A stretch of DNA of 64,000 nucleotides from Phanerochaete sordida (Eukaryota; Basidiomycota; Agaricomycetes; Polyporales; Phanerochaetaceae). Location of the stretch: positions 62,001 to 126,000 of the forward strand of contig BPQB01000047.1 of the NCBI GenBank assembly GCA_019973155.2, in the 5' to 3' direction. The translations under genes and the position numbers were made by a program. Position 1 is the stretch's first letter. The number at the start of each line of letters is the position of its first letter. Below the pieces are notes generated by a model. The model made no database searches, was not told the origin of the DNA, and was given only the letters and a program-made list of their open reading frames with translations. Of this stretch, positions 11,801 to 23,122 are shown one piece after another.

Positions 11801-13190
11801 TGGTGTTCCAGTCGGCCTCAGCACTGCGATCACCCGAGAGCCACTCTGTAATGCGACTGGTGAGTTCAGGTACAACAACCGGCGAACAACACACTTACCT
11901 GTAGTGATGTCAGAATAGACCTGTACCTCGTGTCCCGCTCCGTCGTTGGATAGTACAGTGATGGAGACGTATGCAAATGGGAACGACTGCTTCACAGGAT
12001 CGCTTGGCTTATACGCGCATGTAAGCAGGCGTAGTTGAGGCGATCTGTGGGACACTTACCTCGATGGGCGACAGGAATGCCACGTTGAAGTCGACTGGAC
12101 CCGCTGTCATCTGCACGATTGTCCGCGTTGGAGTTACTTGGACATTGCGAATGGTCGCAGGAACGTTCCACTCCGCGTCTTTACCTCCTTGCCAGCCGTA
12201 GGTAATGTTGTCGACGCGGATGAGACCAACCCAGCCCAGCCCGGCCTGCAGGAGAAAAAGGAATATTAGCTCTCTGGGGAAAGTGGATATTCGTTATACG
12301 AGAGGGACTACGTACGACGTTCCAGAAGGTAGGCCAAACTGTGGGACCGCTGGTCAAGCTTGTCCAGGCGCTGAGATATGGGCTGCGCACAGCAAGCGGC
12401 ATTGAAGACGGCCATAGCGTGTTGCTGAGCTGCGCCAGCGCACAGGAATTCAATACCAAGAGGACAAAGGGCAGGGAGATAGAAAGGTGACATGGCTGCA
12501 TCGCAGATACAACGGCTCGTCTTCGCGTGTTGAGGCCTTTGGTTGAGATGACCGTGAGGTGGAGGAGGAAGAGTCTCACGTTGCCAGTGAGCCGGAGCGT
12601 CAGACATGGCTTTCACGGATGCGGCTTGCCGATAAGTGCGCACCCACGCAGTTGCATGTAGGCCACCAACATTGTTTTGTCTGTCATTTCTCCGACCTGC
12701 GGTTTGTGTCCCTGTGCAGCACGGGATTCGATAGGAACGGAACACTCACAAACACCATCTTCCGACTGCTCGAGGTGAGCCTCATCGCGCATCATCGTCA
12801 CCATCATCATCGCACGTCTTGATCATCTTCTCAGTAACACACGTCGAGGAGGCTCTGAAATGGCTATGATATAATACCTCCGTATCTACCTGAATTAGTC
12901 AGTAGCATTATCGGACCATCGCTGCATTTTTATCTGCCGTTGATTCAGAGATCTATATGACACTTGCTGTACCTACAGATCCTCGAAATCGTCTCCTATA
13001 GCTAGTCTTTATGCCTCAACGCCTGGCACACTACTCTAAAATGGCGTTTACGTTGTATCACCGATTGCATCGCTGTATGGCGTGTTGGCATGGTTTTTTG
13101 CACAGATTCTGCCATCGCCTAAGATGCGGCGAGAGACTCGCTACGATTATGAGATACGCTCCAGACCCGTTCCGCGTTCCGAGCCGACGG
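7615..13190. repeat. Tandem segmental duplication, unit A (HET 1 3' part + GtaA 2 + upstream DNA)
   Basis: This segment is colinear with 14300-20980. Similarity covers the HET coding part, the HET/GtaA 3' intergenic DNA, all of the GtaA gene, and at least 600 bp upstream of GtaA. The left limit is where the HET copy in unit B starts; the right limit is approximate. Confidence 0.75.
8985..12501 (-). CDS. GtaA-like membrane-anchored ectoprotein, copy 2
   Basis: A multi-exon gene with short introns. The first exon (ATG at 12501) gives a signal peptide ending CALAQ, then LSNTLWPSSMPLAVRSPYLS, the typical GtaA N-terminus. Further exons encode VTPTRTIVQMTAGPVDFNV (near 12080-12150), PTVWALGLLRDPVVQ (near 11400), the block MYMKNVGT / NPVDALYSAYPFFL (near 10950-11040), and NLALKGIIAISAMSQ (near 10380). 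The last exon, 9566-8985, encodes a transmembrane helix at 9446-9378, basic HRQRQ, a polar tail, a heptad-like stretch LQHEVEHLLEVIHRLE, and the end EPPPSYHGEE. The catalytic domain is predicted outside the membrane with a cytoplasmic PPxY tail. Fungal GtaA proteins are secreted glutaminases; activity here is inferred. It converges on HET 1 (170 bp gap) and is duplicated as copy 3. Confidence 0.78.
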
Positions 13191-14299
13191 GTATTTGTGT
13201 TGATGAACAGCCTCATGGCAGTGGAAGACAGTATCCAAGGGCACGTGGATAGATAGATCAGTATCTCTGAAAGCATAATCCGTGTGGCAAGAGTTATATA
13301 ATTTGAAGGCGATGCGCTCAACTCTTGTTCGCACTAGTACCGCGCGTGCGAAAGAATCGTCGGGGTAGGCAATAAGAAAAGGATAACGACGATGTGCTGT
13401 TCAGGACCATTGCATAAGAGCCTGACTACCTGCATCGTAGCAGCTTGGCACATCTGACTCACTGCAATTCGCCGTCGTAAATGGGCACAGTTTGCAAGCT
13501 GCGCGATGGTTTTCGCAGACCTTCCCAAATGTATGCTGACTCTGCCCTGGCCTGACGGGCGCGCAGCCTAGAGCCAGCTTGGACCAACGCTGCTCAGCAA
13601 AACGCGGGAAAGCGACAAAATCGGCGGCTCGCTGTGTGTACCTCTAGCGTGGCCGCAGACGAGCGTGCTCTCCAGCATCTTGCTGAGAAGATTGAAAGAG
13701 GCAGTTCTTTGGGCGGAAAGCGGGGCCTGTCGTGACCCTTGCGCGGTCGTGGTCGAAGCTCTTCCCGTCAAAATACGCTCGCCGGCGAGGTGCAAATCTG
13801 AGCACTTTGAGGATAGCAGCGTTTGACACGTATCCCTTGGGCCTAGAAAGGTTAAGGACACTGAAAGCATCGTAGCCAGTGTCACTTATGAGGTATGGGT
13901 CTCGAGATACTCTCCTCTTACTGTAACAATTTGAAGGGAACCCCCGTTCAAGAGTGCTGAGAGCATGTTTGCAGAACGTTAGCCTTCTCATGAACCTTGA
14001 ACCTGGTGAGGTTACATAGAGCCGTTACGAGCTGCACGAGGCCCGGTAAATAGACTGCGGTAGTGTAGCTCGGCCTCCCTCGAAAGCTTGGAAAATCCGA
14101 TTCCGAGTTGAGCTGGTCAGGGAAAGCTAAGGGAAAGCTAAGGGGGTAAAACCTGCGCGAGATCCAGCGTCGCGTCGTATCCACGGGGGGATACAGACGC
14201 CGGATGCCGACGCGTCGGGACATGTTCACGACTCCGACTTCGCCGGCGCCGCTCCAGAGTAGACCGCCACCGTCTCCTCACATGCGTACACTTCTGCCA
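12502..14299. other. Intergenic upstream of GtaA 2, partly duplicated
   Basis: The stretch 12502-13190 is colinear with 20269-20980 upstream of GtaA 3. It includes a CACCATCATCATCG run near 12797. From 13190 to 14299 the DNA is unique, with no recognisable gene; its open frames lack family motifs. The conserved part has no convincing reading frame shared by both copies. Confidence 0.5.
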
Positions 14300-14661
14300 G
14301 CGCGGGCGCAGAATACGTCTGACTCAACGTCCTCTGCCTGCGCCAACCGGGACGCGCGGAGGACGAAGAACTTCGGACGCGCGACTCGTAGAGCCTGGAT
14401 ATCCCGACGGTCGGTCACATCTTCCGCGGGCGGCGCTGCTTAACGTACTTCAACAGTCTCGGGCTCCCTTTCACCACCGACCCCGACATCCTGAAGTCCG
14501 AGCACCACTGTCTCAACCGCGTGCGGACGCTCGAGCAGACCACGCCGCACTGGCTGCCCGGCGGGCTTACGGGCGGCGCGCTGCCCTACGCGCCCGCGTT
14601 CTTCGGGCGGCTCGAGGGCATCGTCGCGCGCACCCACGCGTAGAGCCCAGCACGCCCGGAC

Positions 14662-15738
14662 TAGTGTACAGCGAGAAAGGGCGCTGTTGTTAACACCATG
14701 TTTTTCACACGGTTAATAACATGTTAATAACACTGAGCCTCTCAGAGCCTCGCTCGACCATGTGAGAAACCGTGAAAAACTCTGGCCGACAGCGTACGCT
14801 CCGCCATGATGACATGTCCGCAGGGCCGTCGCCGGTCGCGGAACGTGCGCAATAATGGCAAAATATATGCGCGAAGTCCGACAGGTACTTACATGAGAGG
14901 CGTCGGGCTTAAATACGAACCATTCTTCGTGAATATCGTCTGCACCGCTACCGCAGCTACCTGCTACGACACTACATGCCCTCAGGCAAACAAAAGGCTT
15001 CATATCATTTTGAAAGCCTGCCAAAAAGTCTTCCATGTCCCGATCGAACTGTAGAAAGCAAGCTAGGCTGCTGCTTCATGGCAGCAGCCTAGTCTCCCCA
15101 AGGCAAAAGCTTACAGCAGCCAGCTACTCACCGTCTTCCGATGTGGTTGAAGACATCAGTAGCATCGGAGGCGGCATTAACCGCGAACTCGAGTGCGCAT
15201 TCGGACACGGTACGCGCGCCGAGCATGACTGCACGCCTGTGACAGCGCGCCGAAAGTACAACAGCGCCGTGGGCAGGTATGCTGGAGGCGTGGGCGTTTG
15301 GGGCGACTGCTGAATTTGCTGCATTACTCGACAAGTGGGTGGAAGACCTACTCCGAGCTGAACCAAGCCGTCCTGGCTCTTGATGCCCTGACAATCGACG
15401 AGGATATTGACCCAGATGTCCAGTCTCTTCGCGACGTCATCTCGGGACGTCCTGCTACGGCTGGCTCGCCCTAACCGGTGCCCTTTCCCGCACCCGCAGC
15501 TGGCTAAGACTCTTCGGAAGCCGCCAAGGAGGTCAACTGGGACTAGGAACCTGCTCTTTGGAGTTTTTCACCTCTTGCCCTGTTAATAACGTTGCGATAA
15601 ACCCTTCTTCACATGTTTTTAAACGTGTGTACTACCTTGTGTGAATAACTGTAAATAACATTGGTGAGAAACGGCCTTGGGGCGCTAGTGTTATTAACAT
15701 GTCGTGAAAAGCCCACGCGAGTTTCTCACCGTACACTA
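14662..15738. mobile_element. Non-autonomous hAT-like element, 1,077 bp
   Basis: The element lies between two copies of an 8 bp target-site duplication, GCCCGGAC (14654-14661 and 15739-15746). Removing the element and one copy restores colinearity with HET 1. Terminal inverted repeats begin TAGTGTAC and match at 15 of 17 positions (TAGTGTACAGCGAGAAA against TAGTGTACGGTGAGAAA). The ends fit the hAT pattern YARNG, and the 8 bp duplication is the hAT hallmark. A subterminal 16 bp inverted pair (ACATGTTAATAACACT, 14719-14734 and 15687-15702) and repeated GTTAATAACA-like motifs lie inside. No transposase was seen. A short open stretch at about 15355-15474 (LNQAVLALDALTIDEDIDP) may be captured sequence. 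Confidence 0.85.
15063..15092. repeat. Perfect 12 bp hairpin inside the hAT-like element
   Basis: CTAGGCTGCTGC and GCAGCAGCCTAG are separated by a 6 nt loop (TTCATG). The stem is perfect. It is central in the element and does not coincide with the terminal repeats. Confidence 0.8.
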
Positions 15739-16749
15739 GCCCGGACGCGGCCCTCCTTCACGGACGGAAAACGCGCCGCTGCGCGAACGAGGTAGAGCGG
15801 ATCGCCGCGCTCGCGCACTGGCTCGCGCACGGCGCCGTGCTCCTCTGCGACGAACGCACGGTCTCCGAGGCCGTGTGGTGCGCGCTCGTGGCACATATGC
15901 ATTCCGCTGCGCGTACCGGCGTCATCCTACGCTACACCGCGGACGCACCGTTCGCGCCGGTCCTGTTCTGTGCCAGCTTCCTCGCGCACGAGCCTGCGCT
16001 CACATCAATAGTCGGGCAGAGTATGCATGATGTGCGCGTGCTTTTGCGGTGTGTCCCCTCGGACGGATCGGCCAGCAACGGCGAGGATCAGCGATCCTGC
16101 CACTCCGTGCACACCGTCGGGCCCTTTTCGTCATGCGTCGCGGTGACGCGTCCGACGCCGCGCTCGCGCTCGAGATGCACGTCGAGGGTCGCCGCTTCCC
16201 GAACACGTTCGAGCGCTGCGTGATGCACGGTGAGCTTCTGCCGGACGTGCCCTACACCCTGCTCTTCGCTTCTGACGCTGCTCATCATCTTGCCGCCGCC
16301 GAAATCGTTGGCGCGCCCGAGGGCCCAGACGGAGAGCACTCAGTCGAAGCGGTCAAGTGGGGCGTGATCTTTGCGGGGGGCGGAAGTGGCGCGCAGCTGG
16401 TCGAGCGCGCGGAGCGGAGGCTGGTCGCGGTCGCGTACCTCGGCGCAGGGGAGGTGAGGCCGCGCAGTCTGCCTACGAAGCGGTGTGTGCAGGAGTTTGA
16501 GCGAACGCGAGCGCGGGGAGATACGCAGATTTGGGGCTGCTCGAGTGTAGAATTGACCCCTATCTTGGATACGTTTCATAGATATCATATATGGAGTGAG
16601 TATTCCACGAGTACAAATGCGTGCCTAGATGCTGAGAGAGAGGATTAAGGTCCAAGCCTCCGTGGCAGAGAAACGTGGGCGGCAAAGAGAGCTAGTGCAG
16701 TAGACGTGAACCATATCATTTGACCCATGAATATTCTACCAGAGAGTCC

Positions 16750-19700
16750 TCACTCTTCGCCATGATAGCTGGGCGGCGGCTCCAATCTGTGAATCACCTC
16801 CAAGAGATGTTCGACCTCGTGCTGCAGGTTGAGGACGACCCCGTCTCTACTGTCAGTACTCTCATTTCCTCTTCCATTTGCAGGTGTCTCTGTCGCAAGC
16901 TCTCTGGAACGCGATCGAGCGCCATCGCACGTAGAGGTTAAAGCGTGGGATGGCTCTTCTGCGAGAGCGGGCGCCGATTTTGTGCCGGGCAAGGGACGGT
17001 GCAGTGCACTGGGCCGCTCGCTGTCGTAATTTTCGGGGATGTAGATGTACGGCGTGGGACGCGTCAGCGGCCCTTCTTCGCTTGCTCCAGAGTTGACGAC
17101 CTCCTCGTTGTCGCGCTGCTGACGCTGTCGATGCCACACAAACGCACCCGCTAGAATAATGGCAAGTGCGCATGCGCCCCCGACGGATGCTCCGACGACG
17201 AGTCCAGTACTTCGGCGAGCTCCTTGCGCTGAGGATCGCGACGGCTTGGAGCTAGGGGAGCTAGGCGGAATGTCCTCGATATTTGTGACAATGATGGTGG
17301 TATTGGGAATACTGGTCCCGCATGATCAGTCACCTTGGAGGCTGCTATCGATCTGCTTCTCACCTCAATGCCAACTGCGCGAATATCGCGCCGACGCCAG
17401 GACTATTAATTTCTTGTATCAGAGCAGCAGCAGGAAATTCCTGAGCCTTACCTTCCCCTAGGACTGTTCAAACTCGCTGGAATAGCTAATATTGTGGAAA
17501 ATTCTTGTTGCGTTGAGTTTGTTGTAAGCATTATCCATAGCGGCTCGAGTATTCTATCTCGCACGGTGGCCTTTGTCACGACTGTGGAAATAAACGCGAT
17601 CCATGCTCCAAAAGTGTAGTATCAGGACCATGTGCACAAACAGATCGAGGAACAAACACGGTACCAGTATTGACACTGAGGTCTGAGTTACTGACTGACA
17701 GGGCCTCTGCGAGAATATGGCGTTGAGTCGCGATTGCTGCCCGAGCCTATGGCGCGAATACGATACAAACCTGAAGACTTGCTTGAGTTGAGCAGATGCT
17801 CTATAAATGACGTTTCCGCGTCAAGCAGCTGTGTAACCACTGTTTCAATGAACTATCCGACAAAGCAAAGTAAACGTACGGTTTCGTCAACTATACTTGT
17901 TCCAAGCCATTTATCGTAAAATAGGTTATATGGTAGAGACCAAGAAGAGTCAGGGTCCCCAAAACGAGACAGTATGTGCTGATCTGAGGCCAGAGCAGAT
18001 GATCGCCACGATACAGAATACATTTGCGCTATTCTCTGCCTAATATTCAACATGAAGTCTACGAAGCAAGCAAACTGCGCACCGCGTAGCGTTCCGCGTT
18101 GCCTCGGTCCCCCGCGGCCTTGCTTATCTGGGACATTGCACCTATTGCAATAATTCCTTTGAGAGCTAAATTTGCTGAGTTGGTAGGAGAATTTTCGTCT
18201 GCCGTGATACTATGCATACGAAGATTTGTCGGCTTGCTATACGAGTGAAATACTCTGATCGTGTACCTATCTTCTTTCAGCGGCCAGGTGTTGTTCACGA
18301 GGTAATCCGCCCATGTTTTCAGCAGCGTGTACTACCAATATATTCAGTCGCTATCTCAGTCATAGTGGTAGGACATACATATTGACCGATCAGCGACCCA
18401 TCCCCCGAGGCTCTCGCATGTGCCAAGGCCATGATGAGCATACTTCCCGTATCTATAGGCATTTGGGTAAGCTTTCAACAGACCATGTATAGAGACGTTT
18501 ACCCTCTATGTCTAGATTGCTTAAACTCGACGTTCCTGATGCCACAGGGTAGTTGGTACCTGGGGCGCAGATGTCAAGATCGCTTCTTACGACAAGGTAG
18601 CATAAATGAGCAGACCCAGATCTCCAGGCGCGTACATCTCGGTCCAGCTTGGTGAGCTTGCGTACTCCAGAATAGGCTGCAGGAGCCAAGCCCCATACGA
18701 TGTGTTGACAGTCAGGAAGAACGGGTATGCAGAGTACAGTTCGCCGACCGAATTCATTTTTCCACTTGAGGCCGTCGTGCCGACGTTCTTCATGTACATC
18801 CTGACGTCCGTCGTGTTGAGGCTCTCAGCGTCGGCGCTGACAGTCAACTCTGTGCTTGCCATCACCTGTCGTGCTGCGAGGGACACCAGATCGACAAGAA
18901 GTGAGGAGTGCGCGGATGTCTGCGTAGCCAGAGAGACGTCGAAGGCCTCTGCACGCTGCATGGCAGCAGTATAGTCTCCTAGAAACTTTTGAATCTGCGG
19001 TGAAAATGGTTCAGTGCTGTAATTATATGGAAGGCACATAGCGACTAACCAGAGTCCAAGCTTCTTGTATGCTGGCCTGGGTACGCCAGACTGGACTGCG
19101 CATATTTGCGTTACCCGAGGCCGTGATGCCTTGGACTACAGGGTCTCGGAGGAGACCAAGGGCCCAGACAGTAGGAGGTGTTGCGCTCAAGACACTTCCA
19201 AGATCCATGGAGATGGCAAGTACGTCTCTGTCGCCATCGGCACTTCAGGTATTGCGTGAGAGCCCCTTCTGCGACGGACCGTTCTGGACACTCACTGCGT
19301 AATGAGCGAGGGCCCCTGGGTATTGAGTATGAACGGTAAATGTCCTGTGAAAATGAACTGGCCCCTAGTTTCATTTGCAAGACCAGTTACATGTGTAGTG
19401 CTCGATGCCTGTCGCAATGGTTCGAGTTTTTTTGAGCTGACTTGGAGGACTGAGACGAACCAGCATCGCTGCAAAATAAAGTGTTCCATCTGTTGCTTGA
19501 TCACTCCTTTCGAAAAGGCTGCGCGGGCTGGAGAGGAAGGATTCGTGGTAGACGATACTGTTGGTTGCTGTGGTGTTCCAGTCAGCCTTGACGCTACGAT
19601 CGCCCGAGAGCCACTCTGAATATCAACACTGAGCTTAAATATGATAATCAGCAAGCACCTCACGTACCCGTAGTAATGTCGGAATAGAGCTGCACCTCAT

Positions 19701-20268
19701 GTCTTGCCTTATCATTTGACTCCACAATTATGGAGATGTATGTGAATGGGAAAGATTGTTTGACAGGATCGTTCGGCTTGAGCTTGCTGTTCAGATCGCA
19801 AATATCAGGCAATCTATGGGATATCTACCTCGATGGGCGATAGAAACGTCACGTTGAAGTCGACTGGGCCTGCGACCATTTGCACGATCGTCCGCGTCGG
19901 CGTCACCTGAACATTGCGAAGAGTCGCAAGAAGTTCCCCATTTGGATTGCCGCCTCCTTCAAGCCACCCGTACGTAACGTTGTCGACGCGGATGAGACCA
20001 ACCCAGCCCAACTCAGCCTGAAAGAGGATGCAACATGAGTTATGGACACGGATATTGTCTATGTGCGGGGAAGACCACGTACAGTGGACCAAAACGTGGG
20101 CCAATTTGTGGCGCCGTTATTCAGCGTTGTCCAGGCGTTGAGATAGGGACTGCGCACAGCAAGCGGCATTGAGGACGGCCATAGCGTGTCGCTGAGCTGT
20201 GCCAGCACACAGGAAGCCAATACACAAAGGACACAGAGTAGATAACTAGAGTGGTGGAACGACGGCAT
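16750..20268 (-). CDS. GtaA-like membrane-anchored ectoprotein, copy 3
   Basis: Multi-exon gene, the duplicate of copy 2. The ATG at 20268 starts a signal peptide ending ASCVLAQ, then LSDTLWPSSMPLAVRSPYLN. Exons follow with VTPTRTIVQMVAGPVDFNV (near 19880), PTVWALGLLRDPVVQ (near 19150), MYMKNVGTTASSG / SVGELYSAYPFFL (near 18720-18800), NLALKGIIAIGAMSQ (near 18150), and DKWLGTSIVDETV (near 17880). The final exon, read back from the stop at 16750, opens SIPNTTIIVTNIEDIPP with no internal ATG. It then gives a transmembrane helix (GLVVGASVGGACALAIILA) and the tail LQHEVEHLLEVIHRLEPPPSYHGEE, almost the same as copy 2. I saw no disabling change in the exons checked. The predicted role is a surface-anchored glutaminase-like protein. 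Confidence 0.77.
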
Positions 20269-23122
20269 CGTGAATGCGACGACTCGTCCTCGCGTGTTGA
20301 GGCTTTTGGCTCAGGTACTCGTGAGGTGAAGGGAGAAAAGACGCTTATATTGCCAGTAAGCCCAGGCGTCGGATATGGCTTCCACGGATGCGACTTGCCG
20401 CGCAATGCGCGCCCGCGCGATTGCATGTATGCCACCGCCGTTGCTTGTGCTGTCATTTATCCGACCTGCGATTTTGAGGCCTGTGCAGTGCGGGATCCTG
20501 TAGGCACGGACCACTCACAAACATCATCTGCCGGTCGCTCGAGGTGCGCCTCATCGCACCTCTTCATCATCAAATGCCTTGATCATCTTTTTAGGAACGC
20601 ACGGCGAGGTGACTCGGATATGGCTACGCTGTGTCAAGTCATCAATCTCTAAGTAGTTACACAATATAACACCTTCGTATCTGTCTCGATTAGCCAGTAA
20701 CATTATTTCTCTGTCGCGGCACTGTATCTGCCGTTGCTTCAATGACATATATGACACTTGCTGTATCTATAAACCCTCGAAATAAGCTCCTGTAGCTTTT
20801 CGTTATGCCTCAAGGTCCGGCGGACTGTTCCGAGATGGCGCTCACGCTATATCATCGATTACATCGTTGCATGGTGCGTTGGTATTGTTCCTGGCGCAGA
20901 CCCTATCGTTGCCCAAGCTGCCGGTGAGGAACGTACCACGGCTCTGAGCTACGCCCCAGACTGTGCGCTTACACAGTGAAGAGTCGAGGGTCTGTGGACG
21001 GCAGGGCATACATTATACGTAGGAGAAGCTCACAGCCTCAACAAGCTGTGCGTCTCTTTCCCACCCATCGCGGCGCGTGTGCTTGCCCACTGCGCGTTCT
21101 CACTGGTGCAATCCTTGACACGAATCTTGATTCCGGTCCAACAGCGTGGCAGTGTCCATATCAACTTGTGCAGATACCACTTGACGTTCTTCAGTATGGC
21201 TGTGACTTAGACGGGTGATGTGGACTTGAATAGAAGTATGATGTTACTCATCGTCATGAGCACAATAGAAGATGGCGTCCCCTGAGCGAACGCCCTTCGC
21301 GTGAGCTTTACATCCGTGTCTGGCACAGTACTATCCAGAAATACTCGCCGATCTCTTCTCAATCGCTTTATCTGCACATTGCTACCAAGATGTCGTGCAG
21401 CAGGATGGAGACCGCTGCGCACCCCTTGGCGGTAGTTCTGGCGTGTCCAGTGACGGAACAGCTCCGTGAAATCTCTGCTTGTGGGGATTCCCGAGCCTCT
21501 AAAAAGTCAGAACAATATGTCGGAAATCCGAAAATCGCCTTCCAAGAAGCGGGCATTGAGACGCCCTTGAGACGCTCTTGAGACGGGGTGTCAAGGGGTC
21601 GGCCGCTGGTCTCCAGATCTGCCAAGGCTGGCGCCGCCGTTGACAGGTCTCCCAAGGTCATGATGGCCTGGTCGCGATGCTCGGCGTCGCCTTGGAAGAC
21701 CTTCCAAGCGCGAGGCAGCCCGTGTCCACGGCAGCCAATGACGGAGGGTCCATGGAGAGTGACATATCAGTCACTGCGAGTGACCAGCGGCAACCAGCAG
21801 CAGTGCACTCCTCGAGACTTAGAGATTTCGCCCGTCTGCCCGATGGATCTCGGCTCAATCCGAGACCCTTATTTGGCATTCATGTTGGACTTCGGGAGGC
21901 GGCGTCCTCATTTGCTCTCTGACCACTACCACCGCCCTCGTCACCGTCCCATCCTCCCCCGCAGTCTCTGCTCACGCCCCAAGCGCGTCTCTGCGGTGAG
22001 TTGCTTATCTCCTCTCCGCATTTCTGGGGCTAATGTGCGTGTCTCGCTACTCCGAAGGGAGGATCTTATGCATGCAAGTGCAAGGTACGTACTGACTCCA
22101 CCTCTCCTCGATCACTAACTGAGGTAGCATATGTCTAGTGTGCAGCGCCGCCTCTATACACCAGAGGCCACAATGCCCACCGTTCACAACACCCCCCGCG
22201 CCCATGACGCCCTCAAGCCACAACTTCTGGTGCCCGGCTTCCGCTGCCCGCTGTCCACCGCCCTCAAGCTTCGAAGAGTGACCGTGTGCGTCTGCGACAA
22301 GTCTCGCGCGCGGCCTTGGCGCCGCCGTTAGCGCAGCGCCGCGTCCGCCGTCCAGTAGCACAGCGCCGCGCCCGCCGTCCAGTAGCGCAGCGCCGCGTCC
22401 GCCGTCCAGTAGCGTGCCCGCGGCAGCGCATATCCGGGAGGTAAGAGGATGGGTAGTACAGTAGTAGGATATTTAATATATATCGTTGTGTGCACTATCT
22501 ACGTATACAAGGCGTGACAACAGTCGTGTGAGGCCCTCCAGAAGGTCGAGTCCCTTGGAAGACGACTTCGTCTTGAAAGAGGGCGGCGCTCTTGGAACGC
22601 TCACCCGGCTCTTGGCAGAAGTTTGTGATTTCTGGGAACGTCTTGAAAGCCGGCTAGGTGCATTGACGCCTGGAGACCCCTTGGGAGACCTTGAAACGCT
22701 CATGGGGGATTACCGACATATTTACTATACTTGCCTGGCGCGGCACCTGGCTCTGGCCGATGGGGAATATGTTTGTATCTCTTTCGTCTATCCAGCATTG
22801 TAGCGTCTCAGATTTGTGCTTCTCCGGCGGGTCAGTATACACATACTTCGCTACGCAATGCTCTTCACGTAGAACGTGGCGATCCGCGAGGAAAGTAGGG
22901 GCACACTTCCATCGCCAGCACGCCCGATGTCGCGCTCGAGCCGTGTGTGAAGCTTAGACACAGCTCGGTGGTTCACCTCGGCGCAGAAATGGATGCGCAG
23001 CGATGTGCACGCTCTCGAGGCTCGAGCGAACGCCGCTGAACGCATAATCATGAGCCTTGTACTCCAGTGAACATGTATACTCAAAGGAACACGACTTTGA
23101 GGCTACAGGAAAATTGCACCCG
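20269..23122. other. Intergenic upstream of GtaA 3, with minisatellite
   Basis: The first 0.7 kb belongs to duplication unit B. From about 21000 to 22850 the sequence is unique, with no recognisable protein. It contains CTTGAGACG-type short repeats near 21560-21590 and the word AGGTCTCCCAAGG in both orientations (near 21645 and 22680). A 27 bp minisatellite lies at 22330-22410. It may be the remains of a mobile element, but I found no clear ends. Confidence 0.4.
22330..22410. repeat. Minisatellite, 27 bp unit x 3
   Basis: Three consecutive copies of a GC-rich 27 bp unit beginning AGCGCAGCGCCGCG and ending CGTCCAGT. Copies 1 and 3 are identical; copy 2 differs at two positions. A partial fourth copy follows. 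Confidence 0.9.

Larger units (their letters stand above)
14300..16580 (+). pseudogene. HET-domain pseudogene (HET 2), truncated and interrupted
   Basis: This is a degenerate copy of HET 1 from about its codon 390 to the end. The first 1.2 kb of the gene is missing. Two early stops replace sense codons: the TGG of YVWLDV is TGA near 14318, and a TAG follows near 14388. At 14662 the copy is split by a 1,077 bp mobile element, and similarity resumes at 15747, exactly where it left off. The 3' end again matches HET 1 (VPYTLLFASDAAHH, VKWGVIFAGGG) and the shared motif GATACGTTTCATAG. It cannot encode a working HET protein. Confidence 0.88.
14300..20980. repeat. Tandem segmental duplication, unit B (HET 2 pseudogene + GtaA 3 + upstream DNA)
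   Basis: This is the partner of 7615-13190 in the same order and orientation, lengthened by the 1,077 bp insertion. The intergenic DNA between HET and GtaA is clearly alignable (8814-8984 against 16581-16749). Limits are approximate. Confidence 0.75.

Noticed and set aside
15837..16648. Open frames after the hAT-like element as a functional short HET gene
   Set aside because: The stretch is only the 3' third of HET, lacks the HET core and a promoter, and sits in two different frames.
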